A stretch of 58,940 nt of DNA, taken from positions 1-58,940 of the forward strand of contig NZ_CALEMI010000076.1 in the NCBI RefSeq assembly GCF_937910895.1, given 5' to 3'. The position numbers and the translations under genes were made by a program. Below the pieces are notes generated by a model. The model was not told the origin of the DNA and made no database searches. It worked only from the letters and a program-made list of their open reading frames with translations. Positions 8,722 to 17,197 of this stretch are shown piece by piece (the stretch's first letter is position 1; each line of letters opens with the position of its first letter). The DNA comes from an uncultured Dokdonia sp. (GTDB lineage Bacteria; Bacteroidota; Bacteroidia; Flavobacteriales; Flavobacteriaceae).

Positions 8722-8749
8722 AAAAAAGCGACAATTTTGTCGCTTTTTT
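8722..8749. terminator. Bidirectional rho-independent terminator
   Basis: A perfect 13-bp stem, AAAAAAGCGACAA paired with TTGTCGCTTTTTT, has T runs on both strands. It ends the GTPase-kinase operon (plus) and the TerB-like gene (minus). Confidence 0.85.
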
Positions 8750-8774
8750 TATATATAATATTATGAGAGCGTTC

Positions 8775-9206
8775 TTAACGGTTCATTAATTTGATTTCCT
8801 CTTTAAAAGTATCTAGATCTACACCTTCATTCACAAGAGATAACGCCTTGTCTACAATATATTTTACATTAGTTGCTGTAAACCCTAGTCCTACAGCAAG
8901 TCTTTCTAACATAACAGTTTGTTTTTCTCCAAGTTCATGATCTGAATATACCATTCTTCCAAGATCAAAAAGACGCTCTAAACGGTTTTCATAGGAGATA
9001 GGAGGATTGACACTATGAGACATGTAATCTTTTAATATCGCTTTGTAATCTTCTTCTGAAATATCAAGATTTCGAGCTGTTCTATCTAGGAATTTTTTTT
9101 CATCTTCAGTAATGATCGCATCGCTCATTGCAATACGAACCATCGCTGCAAAATGATCTTCATTACGCTTGCGGAAACCGCTATCATATAAATCTGAAAT
9201 AGACAT
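8775..9206 (-). CDS. TerB-like protein
   Basis: The start at 9206 (MSISDLYDSGF) gives 143 residues; an in-frame upstream Met at 9233 overlaps the -7 element and is rejected. The all-helical sequence with MVRIAMSDAIITEDEKKFLDR (read in two parts, about 22-42) and LFDLGRMVYSDHELGEKQ matches the TerB/TerB-like fold. In that fold, pairs of helices carry DG/DHELG-type acidic turns that can bind metal. No other tellurite-resistance genes are nearby, so a stress-related metal or scaffold role is only a guess. It converges on the kinase operon and diverges from the HupE-like gene. Confidence 0.75.
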   Translation of the reverse strand: MSISDLYDSGFRKRNEDHFAAMVRIAMSDAIITEDEKKFLDRTARNLDISEEDYKAILKDYMSHSVNPPISYENRLERLFDLGRMVYSDHELGEKQTVMLERLAVGLGFTATNVKYIVDKALSLVNEGVDLDTFKEEIKLMNR

Positions 9207-9230
9207 ATTTTTATCTTTAAAATTAAGACA

Positions 9231-9238
9231 CAAATATA
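9231..9238 (-). promoter_or_regulatory. -7 promoter element of the TerB-like gene
   Basis: TATATTTG on the minus strand lies 24 bp before the start at 9206. Confidence 0.6.
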
Positions 9239-9264
9239 GCTATTATTGCATCATTTTTAATTTG

Positions 9265-9272
9265 TACATTTG
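9265..9272 (+). promoter_or_regulatory. -7 promoter element of the HupE-like gene
   Basis: TACATTTG lies 22 bp before the ATG at 9295; a TTG at 9246-9248 could be the -33 element, though the 16-bp spacing is short. Confidence 0.6.
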
Positions 9273-9294
9273 GAAAACCCCTAATATATTTTTA

Positions 9295-9888
9295 ATGGAT
9301 ACTTTTTGGTTTTATTTTAAAGAAGGACTCTTCCACGTACTCGATTGGAACGCCTACGATCATATTTTATTTATTATTGTTTTGACAATTCCTTACACCT
9401 TTGCTAGTTGGAAAAGACTATTAACATTGGTAACTGTCTTTACAGTAGGTCATACCATATCATTGAGTCTTGCTGCTTATGGAGTTGTAAAAATTAACAC
9501 CACCCTTATTGAGTTGCTTATTCCTGTAACTATTCTGATAACAGCACTCTATAATATTTTTACAGCAGGTAAAAAAGGACGCAAAGAAAAAGTAGGAGTG
9601 TATCTAATCGTTGCCTTATTTTTTGGACTTATTCATGGGTTTGGATTTTCTACCTATTTCAAGATGATGACGGCTAGTACAGAAGCTAAATTCCTTCCAC
9701 TTTTAGAATATACTTTAGGAATAGAAGCCTCTCAAATTATCATTGTACTTTTAGTATTAATAGTGAGCTTTATAGGACAGTTTATATTCCGTTTTTCCAT
9801 AAGAGATTGGGTGATGGTTATTTCTGCAGTTGTGATTGGCGTTGCTATTCCTATTTTTAGAAATGCATTAATTGCGTTAAATATTTAA
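9295..9888 (+). CDS. HupE/UreJ-family membrane protein
   Basis: The ATG at 9295, just after the promoter, gives 197 residues with about six hydrophobic segments. GLFHVLDWNAYDHILFIIVL at the N-terminus and FFGLIHGFGFSTYF (about 109-122) carry the conserved His and Asp residues of the HupE/UreJ_2 family. HupE and UreJ are linked to nickel or cobalt supply in other bacteria. No hydrogenase or urease genes are present in the window, and in Bacteroidota this short form is often isolated, so the substrate is unknown. It is a single-gene unit. Confidence 0.8.
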   Translation: MDTFWFYFKEGLFHVLDWNAYDHILFIIVLTIPYTFASWKRLLTLVTVFTVGHTISLSLAAYGVVKINTTLIELLIPVTILITALYNIFTAGKKGRKEKVGVYLIVALFFGLIHGFGFSTYFKMMTASTEAKFLPLLEYTLGIEASQIIIVLLVLIVSFIGQFIFRFSIRDWVMVISAVVIGVAIPIFRNALIALNI

Positions 9889-9954
9889 GAATCTGTTGCG
9901 TATCCCATAAGAGGCACTTAAATTAGTGGTTATAAATGAGTATAGGCGTATATA

Positions 9955-9970
9955 CGCTTTCGCGAAAGCG
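9955..9970. repeat. 16-bp palindrome, intergenic copy
   Basis: Perfect CGCTTTCGCGAAAGCG, 21 bp before the dCMP deaminase start codon, preceded by TATA. Confidence 0.95.
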
Positions 9971-9990
9971 AACTCCGCATCCTATAATAC

Positions 9991-10422
9991 ATGGCTTCAA
10001 AGCAACATAAATACGATATCGCTTACTTAAGAATGGCGCAAGAATGGGGAAAACTTTCCTATTGTGAGCGTAAACAAGTAGGCGCTATTATAGTGAAAGA
10101 TAAAATGATTATCTCAGACGGCTATAATGGAACCCCTACAGGCTTTGAAAACTTTTGTGAAGATGATGAAGGATATACAAAATGGTATGTATTACACGCC
10201 GAAGCAAACGCTATTTTAAAAGTAGCTTCTTCTACACAATCCTGCAATGGAGCTACATTATATATTACCTTAAGTCCTTGTAAAGAGTGCAGTAAACTCA
10301 TTCATCAAGCGGGAATAAAACGGGTTGTTTTTAAAGAGGGATATAAAGATCAGAGCGGTATGAAATTTTTAGAAAAAGCAGGCGTTGAGATAGTACATCT
10401 TTCAAATTTAGAGGATTCATGA
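9991..10422 (+). CDS. dCMP deaminase (ComE operon protein 2-like)
   Basis: The 143-residue cytidine/deoxycytidylate deaminase carries the zinc site HAEANAI (about 69-75) and PCKEC (about 95-99). It should convert dCMP to dUMP for thymidylate supply in the cytoplasm. The N-terminus (MAQEWGKLSYCERKQVGAII in register with the family) and the length fit the dCMP rather than the cytidine branch. The stop overlaps the start of the S41 protease gene by 4 nt (ATGA), a conserved-looking pairing. No good promoter consensus was found; the dispersed palindrome sits in the upstream region. Confidence 0.9.
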   Translation: MASKQHKYDIAYLRMAQEWGKLSYCERKQVGAIIVKDKMIISDGYNGTPTGFENFCEDDEGYTKWYVLHAEANAILKVASSTQSCNGATLYITLSPCKECSKLIHQAGIKRVVFKEGYKDQSGMKFLEKAGVEIVHLSNLEDS

Positions 10423-12005
10423 GATTAAAAAAGAAATACATACCCATCCTGTTTAGTTTAGGAATTGTCCTAGGAATTATCTTAGGAAGTTTTCTGAATT
10501 TTGGCTCCTCTACAGACACCGCATTTTTTAATTCCAATAGTAAAAAAGAAAAACTTAGTAAACTTATAGATTATATAGATTATGAGTATGTAGATACTGT
10601 AAATACAGACAGTATTGTAGATGTAACCGTCAATGGAATTTTGGATAATCTCGATCCACATTCTACCTATATTCCACCAGAAGAGTTACAAGAAATTGAA
10701 GAAAACATGAAAGGTGATTTTGTAGGAATCGGGATTCGTTTCTATCCTTATCAAGACTCTGTTGCTGTCATACACGCTATTGTTGGTGGTCCTAGTGATC
10801 AAGTAGGGATACGCGGTGGTGATCGTATTATATCTGCAAATGATATCCCTCTTTCTGGACAAGCCATGAGTGATGATTCTTTATCTAAAATTTTAAAAGG
10901 GCGTGTCAATACCTCTGTAAATCTTAAAATAAAAAGACAAGGAGAACCTGAACTTCTCTCCTATACTGTAAAAAGAGATATTGTTCCCATTTCTAGTGTT
11001 ACGGCAAGCTATATGCTCACAGACCAATTAGGATATATCAAGATTAATAGGTTTGCCGAGTCTACGTATGACGAATTTATAAAAGCGCTTAAAGAACTTA
11101 AGTCTAAGGGTGCGATACAATTAGCCCTTGACTTAAGAGATAATCCTGGAGGTTATGTATCAAGTGCAGAGGCGATAGCCGATGAGTTTCTAGAGAAAAA
11201 TAAACTCATTTTATTTACTAAAAATAAATCAGGAAAGGTCAATAAAACCTACTCAAATCGCGGTGGTATTTTTGAAGAGGGAGCGGTTTTTATTCTTATT
11301 AATGAAAACTCTGCATCTGCTAGTGAGATTGTAGCAGGAGCACTACAGGATAATGACAAAGGATTGATTATAGGAAGACGCTCTTTTGGTAAAGGGCTTG
11401 TTCAAAGGGAGATGTCATTAGGAGATGGGAGCGCTGTAAGACTTACTATTGCCAGATATTATACACCTACAGGAAGATCTATACAGAAACCTTATGAACT
11501 AGGGAATAAAGATTATTTTGAAGACTACTTAGAACGTTATGAAAATGGAGAGCTTCGAAGCGCAGATAGTATTAAAGTCGCAGACTCTCTTAAATTTAAA
11601 ACCCCTTTGGGGAAGATCGTCTATGGAGGAGGAGGCATTATACCAGATGTATTTGTTCCTAAAAATATAGATTATGAGATAGAGCACCTCAATTATTTAC
11701 TGCGATCTGGATACATGCGTATGTTTATTTTTGAAGAATTAGAGAAAGATCGTTCGTATTATAATACACTTTCTTTAGAAGAATTTCAAAATGACATTAT
11801 GATATCCGACACAATTGTCGAAGATTTTATATCTTACGCACAATTAAGGGGAATTAATTTAAGAGCAAAAAAATATAGGAACGTTTATAAAAGCTACCTA
11901 AAAGCCACTATGGCAAAACAGCTCTTTGGCGACAACGCTTTTGAACAAATGGTAAATCAAGATGATGCGATTATCCAAAAAGTCATAAGCCTAAGTGCCA
12001 ATTAG
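10419..12005 (+). CDS. S41-family C-terminal processing protease
   Basis: The 528-residue protein begins with a signal anchor (about 5-24), followed by a PDZ domain containing VGGPSDQVGIRGGDRII (about 122-138) and the S41 protease core. The catalytic serine is in NENSASASEIVAGAL and the lysine lies in RRSFGKGLVQ (about 325-335), the Ser-Lys dyad of Ctp/tail-specific proteases. It should cleave C-termini of periplasmic or envelope proteins. It is translationally coupled to the dCMP deaminase through a 4-nt overlap. The C-terminal extension of about 100 residues after the core is typical for Bacteroidota members. Confidence 0.9.
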   Translation: MRLKKKYIPILFSLGIVLGIILGSFLNFGSSTDTAFFNSNSKKEKLSKLIDYIDYEYVDTVNTDSIVDVTVNGILDNLDPHSTYIPPEELQEIEENMKGDFVGIGIRFYPYQDSVAVIHAIVGGPSDQVGIRGGDRIISANDIPLSGQAMSDDSLSKILKGRVNTSVNLKIKRQGEPELLSYTVKRDIVPISSVTASYMLTDQLGYIKINRFAESTYDEFIKALKELKSKGAIQLALDLRDNPGGYVSSAEAIADEFLEKNKLILFTKNKSGKVNKTYSNRGGIFEEGAVFILINENSASASEIVAGALQDNDKGLIIGRRSFGKGLVQREMSLGDGSAVRLTIARYYTPTGRSIQKPYELGNKDYFEDYLERYENGELRSADSIKVADSLKFKTPLGKIVYGGGGIIPDVFVPKNIDYEIEHLNYLLRSGYMRMFIFEELEKDRSYYNTLSLEEFQNDIMISDTIVEDFISYAQLRGINLRAKKYRNVYKSYLKATMAKQLFGDNAFEQMVNQDDAIIQKVISLSAN

Positions 12006-12019
12006 GGGGATATATTATT

Positions 12020-12313
12020 ATGGTTATAGTTGCATCTGTATTTGTATTTATTATTGCTGTTATTTTTAGATTACTAGATAACAGTGCTAAGCTATTTATT
12101 TCTAACGGAATATCAGTAAGTCCGTTTTATCTTCCGGCAGCAACCGTTATAGAAGAGATGAATAAGCTAGATGACGACAAGTTGAAACAAAAATTAAGAC
12201 GAAACTTACTCTACCAAAAATTACATAAGTTATTTACAATCCTAGCCATTATTACTCTGATTGTAGGAATTGGTTTAGAGATCTACAAGCCAGAACTTAT
12301 ATACCTATTTTAA
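12020..12313 (+). CDS. Small two-helix membrane protein of unknown function
   Basis: The 97-residue protein has hydrophobic segments at about 2-16 and 72-90, separated by a charged helical stretch (EEMNKLDDDKLKQKLRRNLL). No family is recognised. It starts 14 bp after the S41 protease gene on the same strand, so it may be co-transcribed. Its stop overlaps by 4 nt the stop region of the convergent 70-residue membrane protein gene. Confidence 0.6.
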   Translation: MVIVASVFVFIIAVIFRLLDNSAKLFISNGISVSPFYLPAATVIEEMNKLDDDKLKQKLRRNLLYQKLHKLFTILAIITLIVGIGLEIYKPELIYLF

Positions 12314-12522
12314 AGTGAGCGTTTACGCTCTTTTTCCTTCTTAGCAATTTTTCTAGATACGAGTAAGATAAGAAGGAGGATAATAGCACAAGTACTCCCT
12401 ACAATACCAATAAATGCGACCGTACTATCACCTTGAAAAGGAGCTTCAAAATTGATCTGAGTAATATTATAAATAAGTAATAGTGCGGCAAGGATGATAA
12501 ATACTGGAATAGCAATACGCAT
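12310..12522 (-). CDS. Small two-helix membrane protein of unknown function
   Basis: The 70-residue protein has two hydrophobic helices (about 4-21 and 35-56) and a strongly basic tail, RKIAKKEKERKRSL, predicting a cytoplasmic C-terminus. No family is recognised. It starts 5 bp after marC on the same strand and is probably the second gene of a marC operon. Confidence 0.6.
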   Translation of the reverse strand: MRIAIPVFIILAALLLIYNITQINFEAPFQGDSTVAFIGIVGSTCAIILLLILLVSRKIAKKEKERKRSL

Positions 12523-12527
12523 AAGTT

Positions 12528-13112
12528 CTATTTAAATAATTCTTGAATATTTGCAGTAAATAACTTTACCGCAATGGCTAGCAAAATTACACCAAAAACT
12601 TTTTGAATAATAGCGATTCCGTTTTTACCCATAAATTTTTCTATATGTCTAGATGTTTTTAAGACAATATATATAAGTATAATATTGATGGTAATAGCAA
12701 TAAGGATATTTTCTATTTGGTATTCTGCACGTAATGCTAGAAGTGATGTTAAACTACCAGGTCCTGCTAGCAATGGAAATGCCAATGGAAAAACAGAGAC
12801 TGTTTTTGCACTCAAATTTCCATCATCTTTAAAGATACTCACACCTAAAATCATTTCTAATGCTAGGAAAAATAGAATAAAAGATCCTGCTACAGCAAAT
12901 TCATTAACATTAACCCCTATAATACTAAGAATACGTTCTCCTATAAACACAAAAGCAATCATAATAACGAGTGCCACTATAGATGCCTTTTCGCTTTGAA
13001 TATGTCCTGCTTTTTTTCGCAGTTTGATCACAATAGGAATATTACCTAAAATATCAATAACCGCAAATAAAATCATGGTAGCGGCTGTTATTTCTTTTAT
13101 GTCAAAATTCAT
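12528..13112 (-). CDS. MarC-family (UPF0056) membrane protein
   Basis: The ATG at 13112 gives 194 residues with about six hydrophobic segments. DILGNIPIVIKLRKKAG, VSVFPLAFPLLAGPGSLTSL and the closing FGVILLAIAVKLFTANIQEL are characteristic of MarC. Despite the name, no role in multiple antibiotic resistance is established and the transported substrate is unknown. An in-frame GTG at 13127 is only 12 bp from the -7 element, so the ATG is preferred. It is followed after 5 bp by the 70-residue membrane protein. Confidence 0.85.
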   Translation of the reverse strand: MNFDIKEITAATMILFAVIDILGNIPIVIKLRKKAGHIQSEKASIVALVIMIAFVFIGERILSIIGVNVNEFAVAGSFILFFLALEMILGVSIFKDDGNLSAKTVSVFPLAFPLLAGPGSLTSLLALRAEYQIENILIAITINIILIYIVLKTSRHIEKFMGKNGIAIIQKVFGVILLAIAVKLFTANIQELFK

Positions 13113-13138
13113 AATAAAATCTTTCACAAGATGAGTGG

Positions 13139-13146
13139 CAAAATTA
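13139..13146 (-). promoter_or_regulatory. -7 promoter element of marC
   Basis: TAATTTTG on the minus strand lies 26 bp before the ATG at 13112. Confidence 0.55.
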
Positions 13147-13213
13147 CCATAATTTAAAGGATTATAACTGTATAATACGTGTGAAATTAATGCAAAGTAT
13201 AGGTGAATTTATA

Positions 13214-13229
13214 CGCTTTCGCGAAAGCG
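13214..13229. repeat. 16-bp palindrome, intergenic copy
   Basis: Perfect copy; here the palindrome extends outwards to at least ATACGCTTTCGCGAAAGCGTAT, between divergent marC and the DUF3109 gene. Confidence 0.95.
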
Positions 13230-13340
13230 TATACAGGAATATTTTGACATCACATATTCAGCATAAAAAGGTTTTAACACCCAGAAATTGCAAACTCTTT
13301 AAATTTGTAGATAGCTATTTTATAGCTCATACTTTCGAGG

Positions 13341-13348
13341 TATCTTTG
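13341..13348 (+). promoter_or_regulatory. -7 promoter element of the DUF3109 gene
   Basis: TATCTTTG ends only 4 bp before the ATG at 13353, so the transcript should be leaderless or nearly so. Confidence 0.55.
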
Positions 13349-13352
13349 CGTA

Positions 13353-13922
13353 ATGTTTCAGCTTAAAAATACCATCGTTTCTGAGGATATCATAGAAAAA
13401 GATTTTGTGTGTAATCTCAATGCGTGTAAAGGCGAGTGCTGTATCGCTGGAGAAGCTGGTGCACCACTTGAAGAAGACGAAGTCCAAATCCTTAAAGAAA
13501 TCTATGAAGACGTAAAGCCTTTTTTACGGTCAGAAGGGATTGCAGCTATAGAAGCACAGGGAACATCTATCACAACAGCTATAGGAGAGTTGGAAACTAC
13601 CTTGGTCAATGGCGCAGAATGTGCCTACGTCACATTTACTGATAAAGGCATTGCTAGCTGTGGGATAGAAGATGCGTATAATGCAGGAAAAGTAGACTTT
13701 AAAAAACCAATCTCTTGTCATTTATATCCTGTTCGCGTACAAAAATACAGTTCGTTTTCTGCAGTAAATTACCATAAATGGCCTATTTGTGATGATGCGT
13801 GTACGTTAGGAAAAGAATTGCAAGTGCCCGTTTATAAATTTGTAAAGGAAGCGCTTACGCGAAAATTTGGAGAAGCGTGGTACCAAGAATTGGAGGAAGC
13901 TGCAAAGGGAATTAGATCTTAA
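13353..13922 (+). CDS. DUF3109 family cysteine-rich protein
   Basis: The 189-residue protein matches DUF3109: FVCNLNACKGECCIAGEAGAPL near the N-terminus and further cysteines in CGIEDA, SCHLYPVRV and WPICDDAC. The regularly spaced cysteines suggest a metal or iron-sulfur site, like the YkgJ/CxxCxxCC-type families; the biochemical role is unknown. The ATG lies immediately after a -7 element, pointing to leaderless expression. The aminotransferase gene follows after 52 bp on the same strand. Confidence 0.85.
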   Translation: MFQLKNTIVSEDIIEKDFVCNLNACKGECCIAGEAGAPLEEDEVQILKEIYEDVKPFLRSEGIAAIEAQGTSITTAIGELETTLVNGAECAYVTFTDKGIASCGIEDAYNAGKVDFKKPISCHLYPVRVQKYSSFSAVNYHKWPICDDACTLGKELQVPVYKFVKEALTRKFGEAWYQELEEAAKGIRS

Positions 13923-13974
13923 AGCTAAGTCTCGGTATAGGCTGTCTACGTTCTCAAATAGAAAGAAATATACT

Positions 13975-15117
13975 ATGAAGAACATGTCCAAATTGCCAGA
14001 AGTAACCACCTCTATTTTTAGTGTGATGGGGCAGATGGCACAAAAATACGATGCGATCAATCTTTCTCAAGGATTTCCAGGATTTGATACAGATCCTGCA
14101 CTACATGCACTGGTCACAGAAGCTATGGCTTCAGGGTATAATCAATATGCTCCCATGCAAGGCGTTTATAGTCTTAGAGAACAAATTGCATTAAAATTAA
14201 ATACGCTTTATGGGAGTGACTATCATCCAGAAACCGAAGTAACCGTAACCGTAGGTGCCACTCAGGCTATTTATACAGCCATTTCTGCTTTTGTACACGT
14301 AAATGATGAGGTTATTGTTTTAAAACCCGCGTATGATTCGTATGAGCCTGCCATTTTAATCAACGGCGGAAAAATAGTATCTATACAACTCAAAGCCCCT
14401 GATTATACAGTAGATTGGAATACTGTTCAAGAAGCGATCACTCCAGCTACGAAGATGCTGATTATCAATACCCCTCATAATCCTACAGGGACGGTCTTAA
14501 CAAAAGCAGATATGCTTGCGCTAGAACGTATTCTGGAAGGCACAAACATCATCTTACTTAGTGATGAGGTGTATGAGCATATTGTTTTTGATGGTGTGAC
14601 GCATGAGAGTGTCGCCAAGTATCCTAAACTAGCAGACAGCGCTTTTATTACAGCTTCTTTCGGAAAAACATTTCACAATACAGGATGGAAAATGGGATAT
14701 ACAGTAGCACCCAAACATCTCATGGAAGAATTTCAGAAAGTACATCAGTTTACGGTTTTTTCTGTCGATCACCCTATGCAAAAAGCATTTGCTCAGTATT
14801 TAAAAACACCTAGTCATTATTTAGAACTAGGCACTTTTTATCAACGTAAAAGAGATTTGTTTTTAGACCTTATTAAGGACTCTCGATTTAAAATGACGCC
14901 GTCTTTAGGTACCTATTTTCAATTATTAGATTATAGCGATATTACAGAAGAAAATGATGTTCTTTTCGCCGAAAGGCTTATCAAAGAAAAAGGCATTGCT
15001 TCGATCCCAACCTCTGTTTTTAATCTGGATCAAGAAGATTTTAAGATGCTACGTTTCTGCTTTGCAAAAACAGATGAAACTTTGGAGAAAGCAGCTGAGA
15101 TTTTGAATGGGATATAA
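13975..15117 (+). CDS. PLP aminotransferase, methionine aminotransferase (YbdL)-like
   Basis: The ATG at 13975 (MKNMSKLPEV) gives 380 residues, the usual fold-type I length; the longer upstream frame overlaps DUF3109 and lacks family similarity. Visible motifs are INLSQGFPGFDTD, NTPHNPTG, LSDEVYEHIVF and SFGKTFHNTGWKMGY, whose lysine binds PLP. This subfamily (kynurenine/methionine aminotransferases, YbdL) transaminates methionine, glutamine or related substrates to 2-oxo acids. An omega-amidase that would process the resulting 2-oxo amides is encoded 10 kb downstream, so the pair may act in methionine salvage; that link is inferred. Confidence 0.85.
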   Translation: MKNMSKLPEVTTSIFSVMGQMAQKYDAINLSQGFPGFDTDPALHALVTEAMASGYNQYAPMQGVYSLREQIALKLNTLYGSDYHPETEVTVTVGATQAIYTAISAFVHVNDEVIVLKPAYDSYEPAILINGGKIVSIQLKAPDYTVDWNTVQEAITPATKMLIINTPHNPTGTVLTKADMLALERILEGTNIILLSDEVYEHIVFDGVTHESVAKYPKLADSAFITASFGKTFHNTGWKMGYTVAPKHLMEEFQKVHQFTVFSVDHPMQKAFAQYLKTPSHYLELGTFYQRKRDLFLDLIKDSRFKMTPSLGTYFQLLDYSDITEENDVLFAERLIKEKGIASIPTSVFNLDQEDFKMLRFCFAKTDETLEKAAEILNGI

Positions 15118-15176
15118 AATAGTATTAGGTTTACAGGTTATGATATTTTAGTAATATTCTAAACAAGAATAAGAAA

Positions 15177-15830
15177 TCACTCCTCATACCACCGCAAAAC
15201 TCCAAAATCAAAAGGCGTCCATAAACTCGCTTTCATATCGCTCTCTTTAAGTGCTGAATTCGCCCACGTATTGCAGGTGTTATAAAACATATAATTTCCT
15301 TTGGCTCTATAAAAAGTATCCCGATCTGGAGTGTACGTAGCTCCTTCTATACGCTGTTTTTGGTTCCCATTGTGGTCAAAAGCAGCGAGGATGTACGCGT
15401 TGAGTTTTTGAAGTTGTGTGTCTGTAACAGGAACGGCAATCCATCGGTCTCGTTTGGAGCGATACCGTGTGACGTGAACGAGTGTTTTGCTTTTCAAAAA
15501 AGCAGCTCTAAAAGCAGTAGAAAAGGTAAGATCACCCCAAGTGGGCGTGTTTATGTAAAAATTTTCTTCTCCCCAACCAAAAGCAAAAAACTGTTCTCTA
15601 GGATGATACGTTTGATCTTCTAGTAAGGCAGGAATCATCAGATTTTTAGGAAGTATAATATCGCTATGCACCCCATTAGTGGTGAGATATATAATATGCT
15701 TTTTTTGAGCATTATCCGTTTGTTCAGCAACAGGAATATAGGTTAGAATCAAAGAAATGACGATATACATCACAGGGATTAATAAGATATATCCTATAAT
15801 TTTTAGAAATCGTTTTCCGTATGTTCTCAT
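15177..15830 (-). CDS. DUF2459 (TIGR02117-like) membrane-anchored protein
   Basis: The 217-residue protein has one N-terminal membrane segment (about 9-31) and an extracytoplasmic domain with TNGVHSDIILP, FAFGWGEENFYINTPTWGDL and MFYNTCNTWANSALK. These are the conserved His, Trp and Cys blocks of DUF2459. The Cys/His pattern recalls a papain-like hydrolase, but no activity is established. It starts 3 bp from the end of the serine hydrolase gene on the same strand, so the two are probably one transcript and may act on the same envelope substrate. Confidence 0.8.
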   Translation of the reverse strand: MRTYGKRFLKIIGYILLIPVMYIVISLILTYIPVAEQTDNAQKKHIIYLTTNGVHSDIILPKNLMIPALLEDQTYHPREQFFAFGWGEENFYINTPTWGDLTFSTAFRAAFLKSKTLVHVTRYRSKRDRWIAVPVTDTQLQKLNAYILAAFDHNGNQKQRIEGATYTPDRDTFYRAKGNYMFYNTCNTWANSALKESDMKASLWTPFDFGVLRWYEE

Positions 15831-15833
15831 GCT

Positions 15834-16982
15834 TTATAACGCTTTGGTAAGTTTTGCCATAAACTCACCTACTTTATTAGGTTCTAGCCAACGTGTCACG
15901 ACAACAAGGTCATGTTTGCGATCTATAATAATGAAGTTTCCGCCAAACCCAGCAGCATAGTACACCTCTTCACCTACACCTTCCCAATGTCTAGCCCCTT
16001 TCTTATTGAGCCACCACATAAACCCATAATTCACGTTAGCAACAGAAGGCTCAATGGCGTTTTGAATCCATTCTGAAGAGATCAGACGCTCGTTGTTCCA
16101 AACGCCGTCGTGTAGAAAGAGTAGTCCAAAACGTGCCATATCTTCGGCACTGATAAAGAGACCAGCACCACTATGTCCGCCTCCCGTGACAGACTTCATT
16201 TGGATACCATCTATCTCTACCCACGCCTCTTTGTATCCATGCCATCTCCAAGTGGTAGAGGCTCCTATTTTATCCATCACTTCCTCTTTTAGAACTTGAG
16301 GAAGTGGCTTACGCCAAACATGCAAAAGACTATAAGACAATACGTTGACGCGAACATCATTATATTCCATAACGGTGCCAGGTGTTTTGGGGGTTGCGTA
16401 TTGCCAATCATCTAGATCTCCTTCTCTAGGTGGGCGATCTGCCCAATCTTTACCACCCCACAGAATCCCCTGCCAGGCACTATTTTGTTGTAATAAATGT
16501 CGCCAAGTAATTTGAGAATTATGCTGTCCATCAAACGTCCCATCCCAAAGATAATTTTTTACAGGATCATCGACATTGGCAATAAGGTTTTTGTCTATAG
16601 CAAGTCCAGCCATGGTGGATAAAAAACTTTTGGTAACAGAAAACGTCATATCTACACGCTTTGTATCGCCCCATTGCGCCACGACTTTTCCGTTTTTTAA
16701 AATCATACCCGCGAGACCACCCCGTTTTTTTGTAGGCCCTAAAATTTCGTGAAAGGGTTCGCGCTTAAACCCTTCCAAAATAGCAATTCGCAAATCTCTA
16801 GAGCCTGAGTATTCGTTCGCTTTCGCGAAAGCGATCACATCAGCAAGCCCATTTGTATCAATTTCTGCTTCTTTGGCTGTGATCTCCGTCCATGCTGCAT
16901 TACGCTCTGGAAAATAATACGCTTGTGCCGTTGCTTGAAAGCTCGTAAGACCTATTATAAAAAGTATACTAAGTGTTTTCAT
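15834..16982 (-). CDS. Secreted beta-lactamase-fold serine hydrolase
   Basis: The start at 16982 gives 382 residues with a signal peptide ending near FQATAQA; the longer frame to 17030 places the signal too far from the N-terminus. The class C/penicillin-binding-like motif is SVTK (in MTFSVTKSFLSTMAGLA), and YND (VMEYNDVRVN) supplies the Tyr of the second motif. It likely hydrolyses an ester or amide outside the cytoplasmic membrane; it need not be a beta-lactamase. One dispersed palindrome lies inside the gene (16818-16833) and encodes AFAKA in DVIAFAKANEY. Confidence 0.85.
   Translation of the reverse strand: MKTLSILFIIGLTSFQATAQAYYFPERNAAWTEITAKEAEIDTNGLADVIAFAKANEYSGSRDLRIAILEGFKREPFHEILGPTKKRGGLAGMILKNGKVVAQWGDTKRVDMTFSVTKSFLSTMAGLAIDKNLIANVDDPVKNYLWDGTFDGQHNSQITWRHLLQQNSAWQGILWGGKDWADRPPREGDLDDWQYATPKTPGTVMEYNDVRVNVLSYSLLHVWRKPLPQVLKEEVMDKIGASTTWRWHGYKEAWVEIDGIQMKSVTGGGHSGAGLFISAEDMARFGLLFLHDGVWNNERLISSEWIQNAIEPSVANVNYGFMWWLNKKGARHWEGVGEEVYYAAGFGGNFIIIDRKHDLVVVTRWLEPNKVGEFMAKLTKAL
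16818..16833. repeat. 16-bp palindrome inside the serine hydrolase gene
   Basis: Perfect copy read in the GCT-TTC-GCG-AAA-GCG frame, encoding AFAKA. Confidence 0.95.
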
Positions 16983-17197
16983 AGACATTAAATGTACTAT
17001 ATTCCTTTTTATAATAGAAAAAGCAGTCACCTTAAATAACTAAATTATTATATGTCAAAAGTAGACTTTGATATATTTTTAGGTAGAAATATGTGAAATG
17101 TATAGGTCTGATACTCTTACTTTATAAATTTTTAAAAAAATGACCTTGTTCAACAAAAAGAGATAGTATGTATCTTGTTTTTTTATATCTTCATCCT

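Noticed and set aside
13181-13366. Plus-strand 61-codon frame before the DUF3109 gene
   Set aside because: It runs through the palindrome and the DUF3109 promoter, overlaps the real start and has no protein-like character.
13867-13974. 36-residue N-terminal extension of the aminotransferase
   Set aside because: It overlaps the DUF3109 coding sequence and lacks family similarity; the ATG at 13975 matches family starts.
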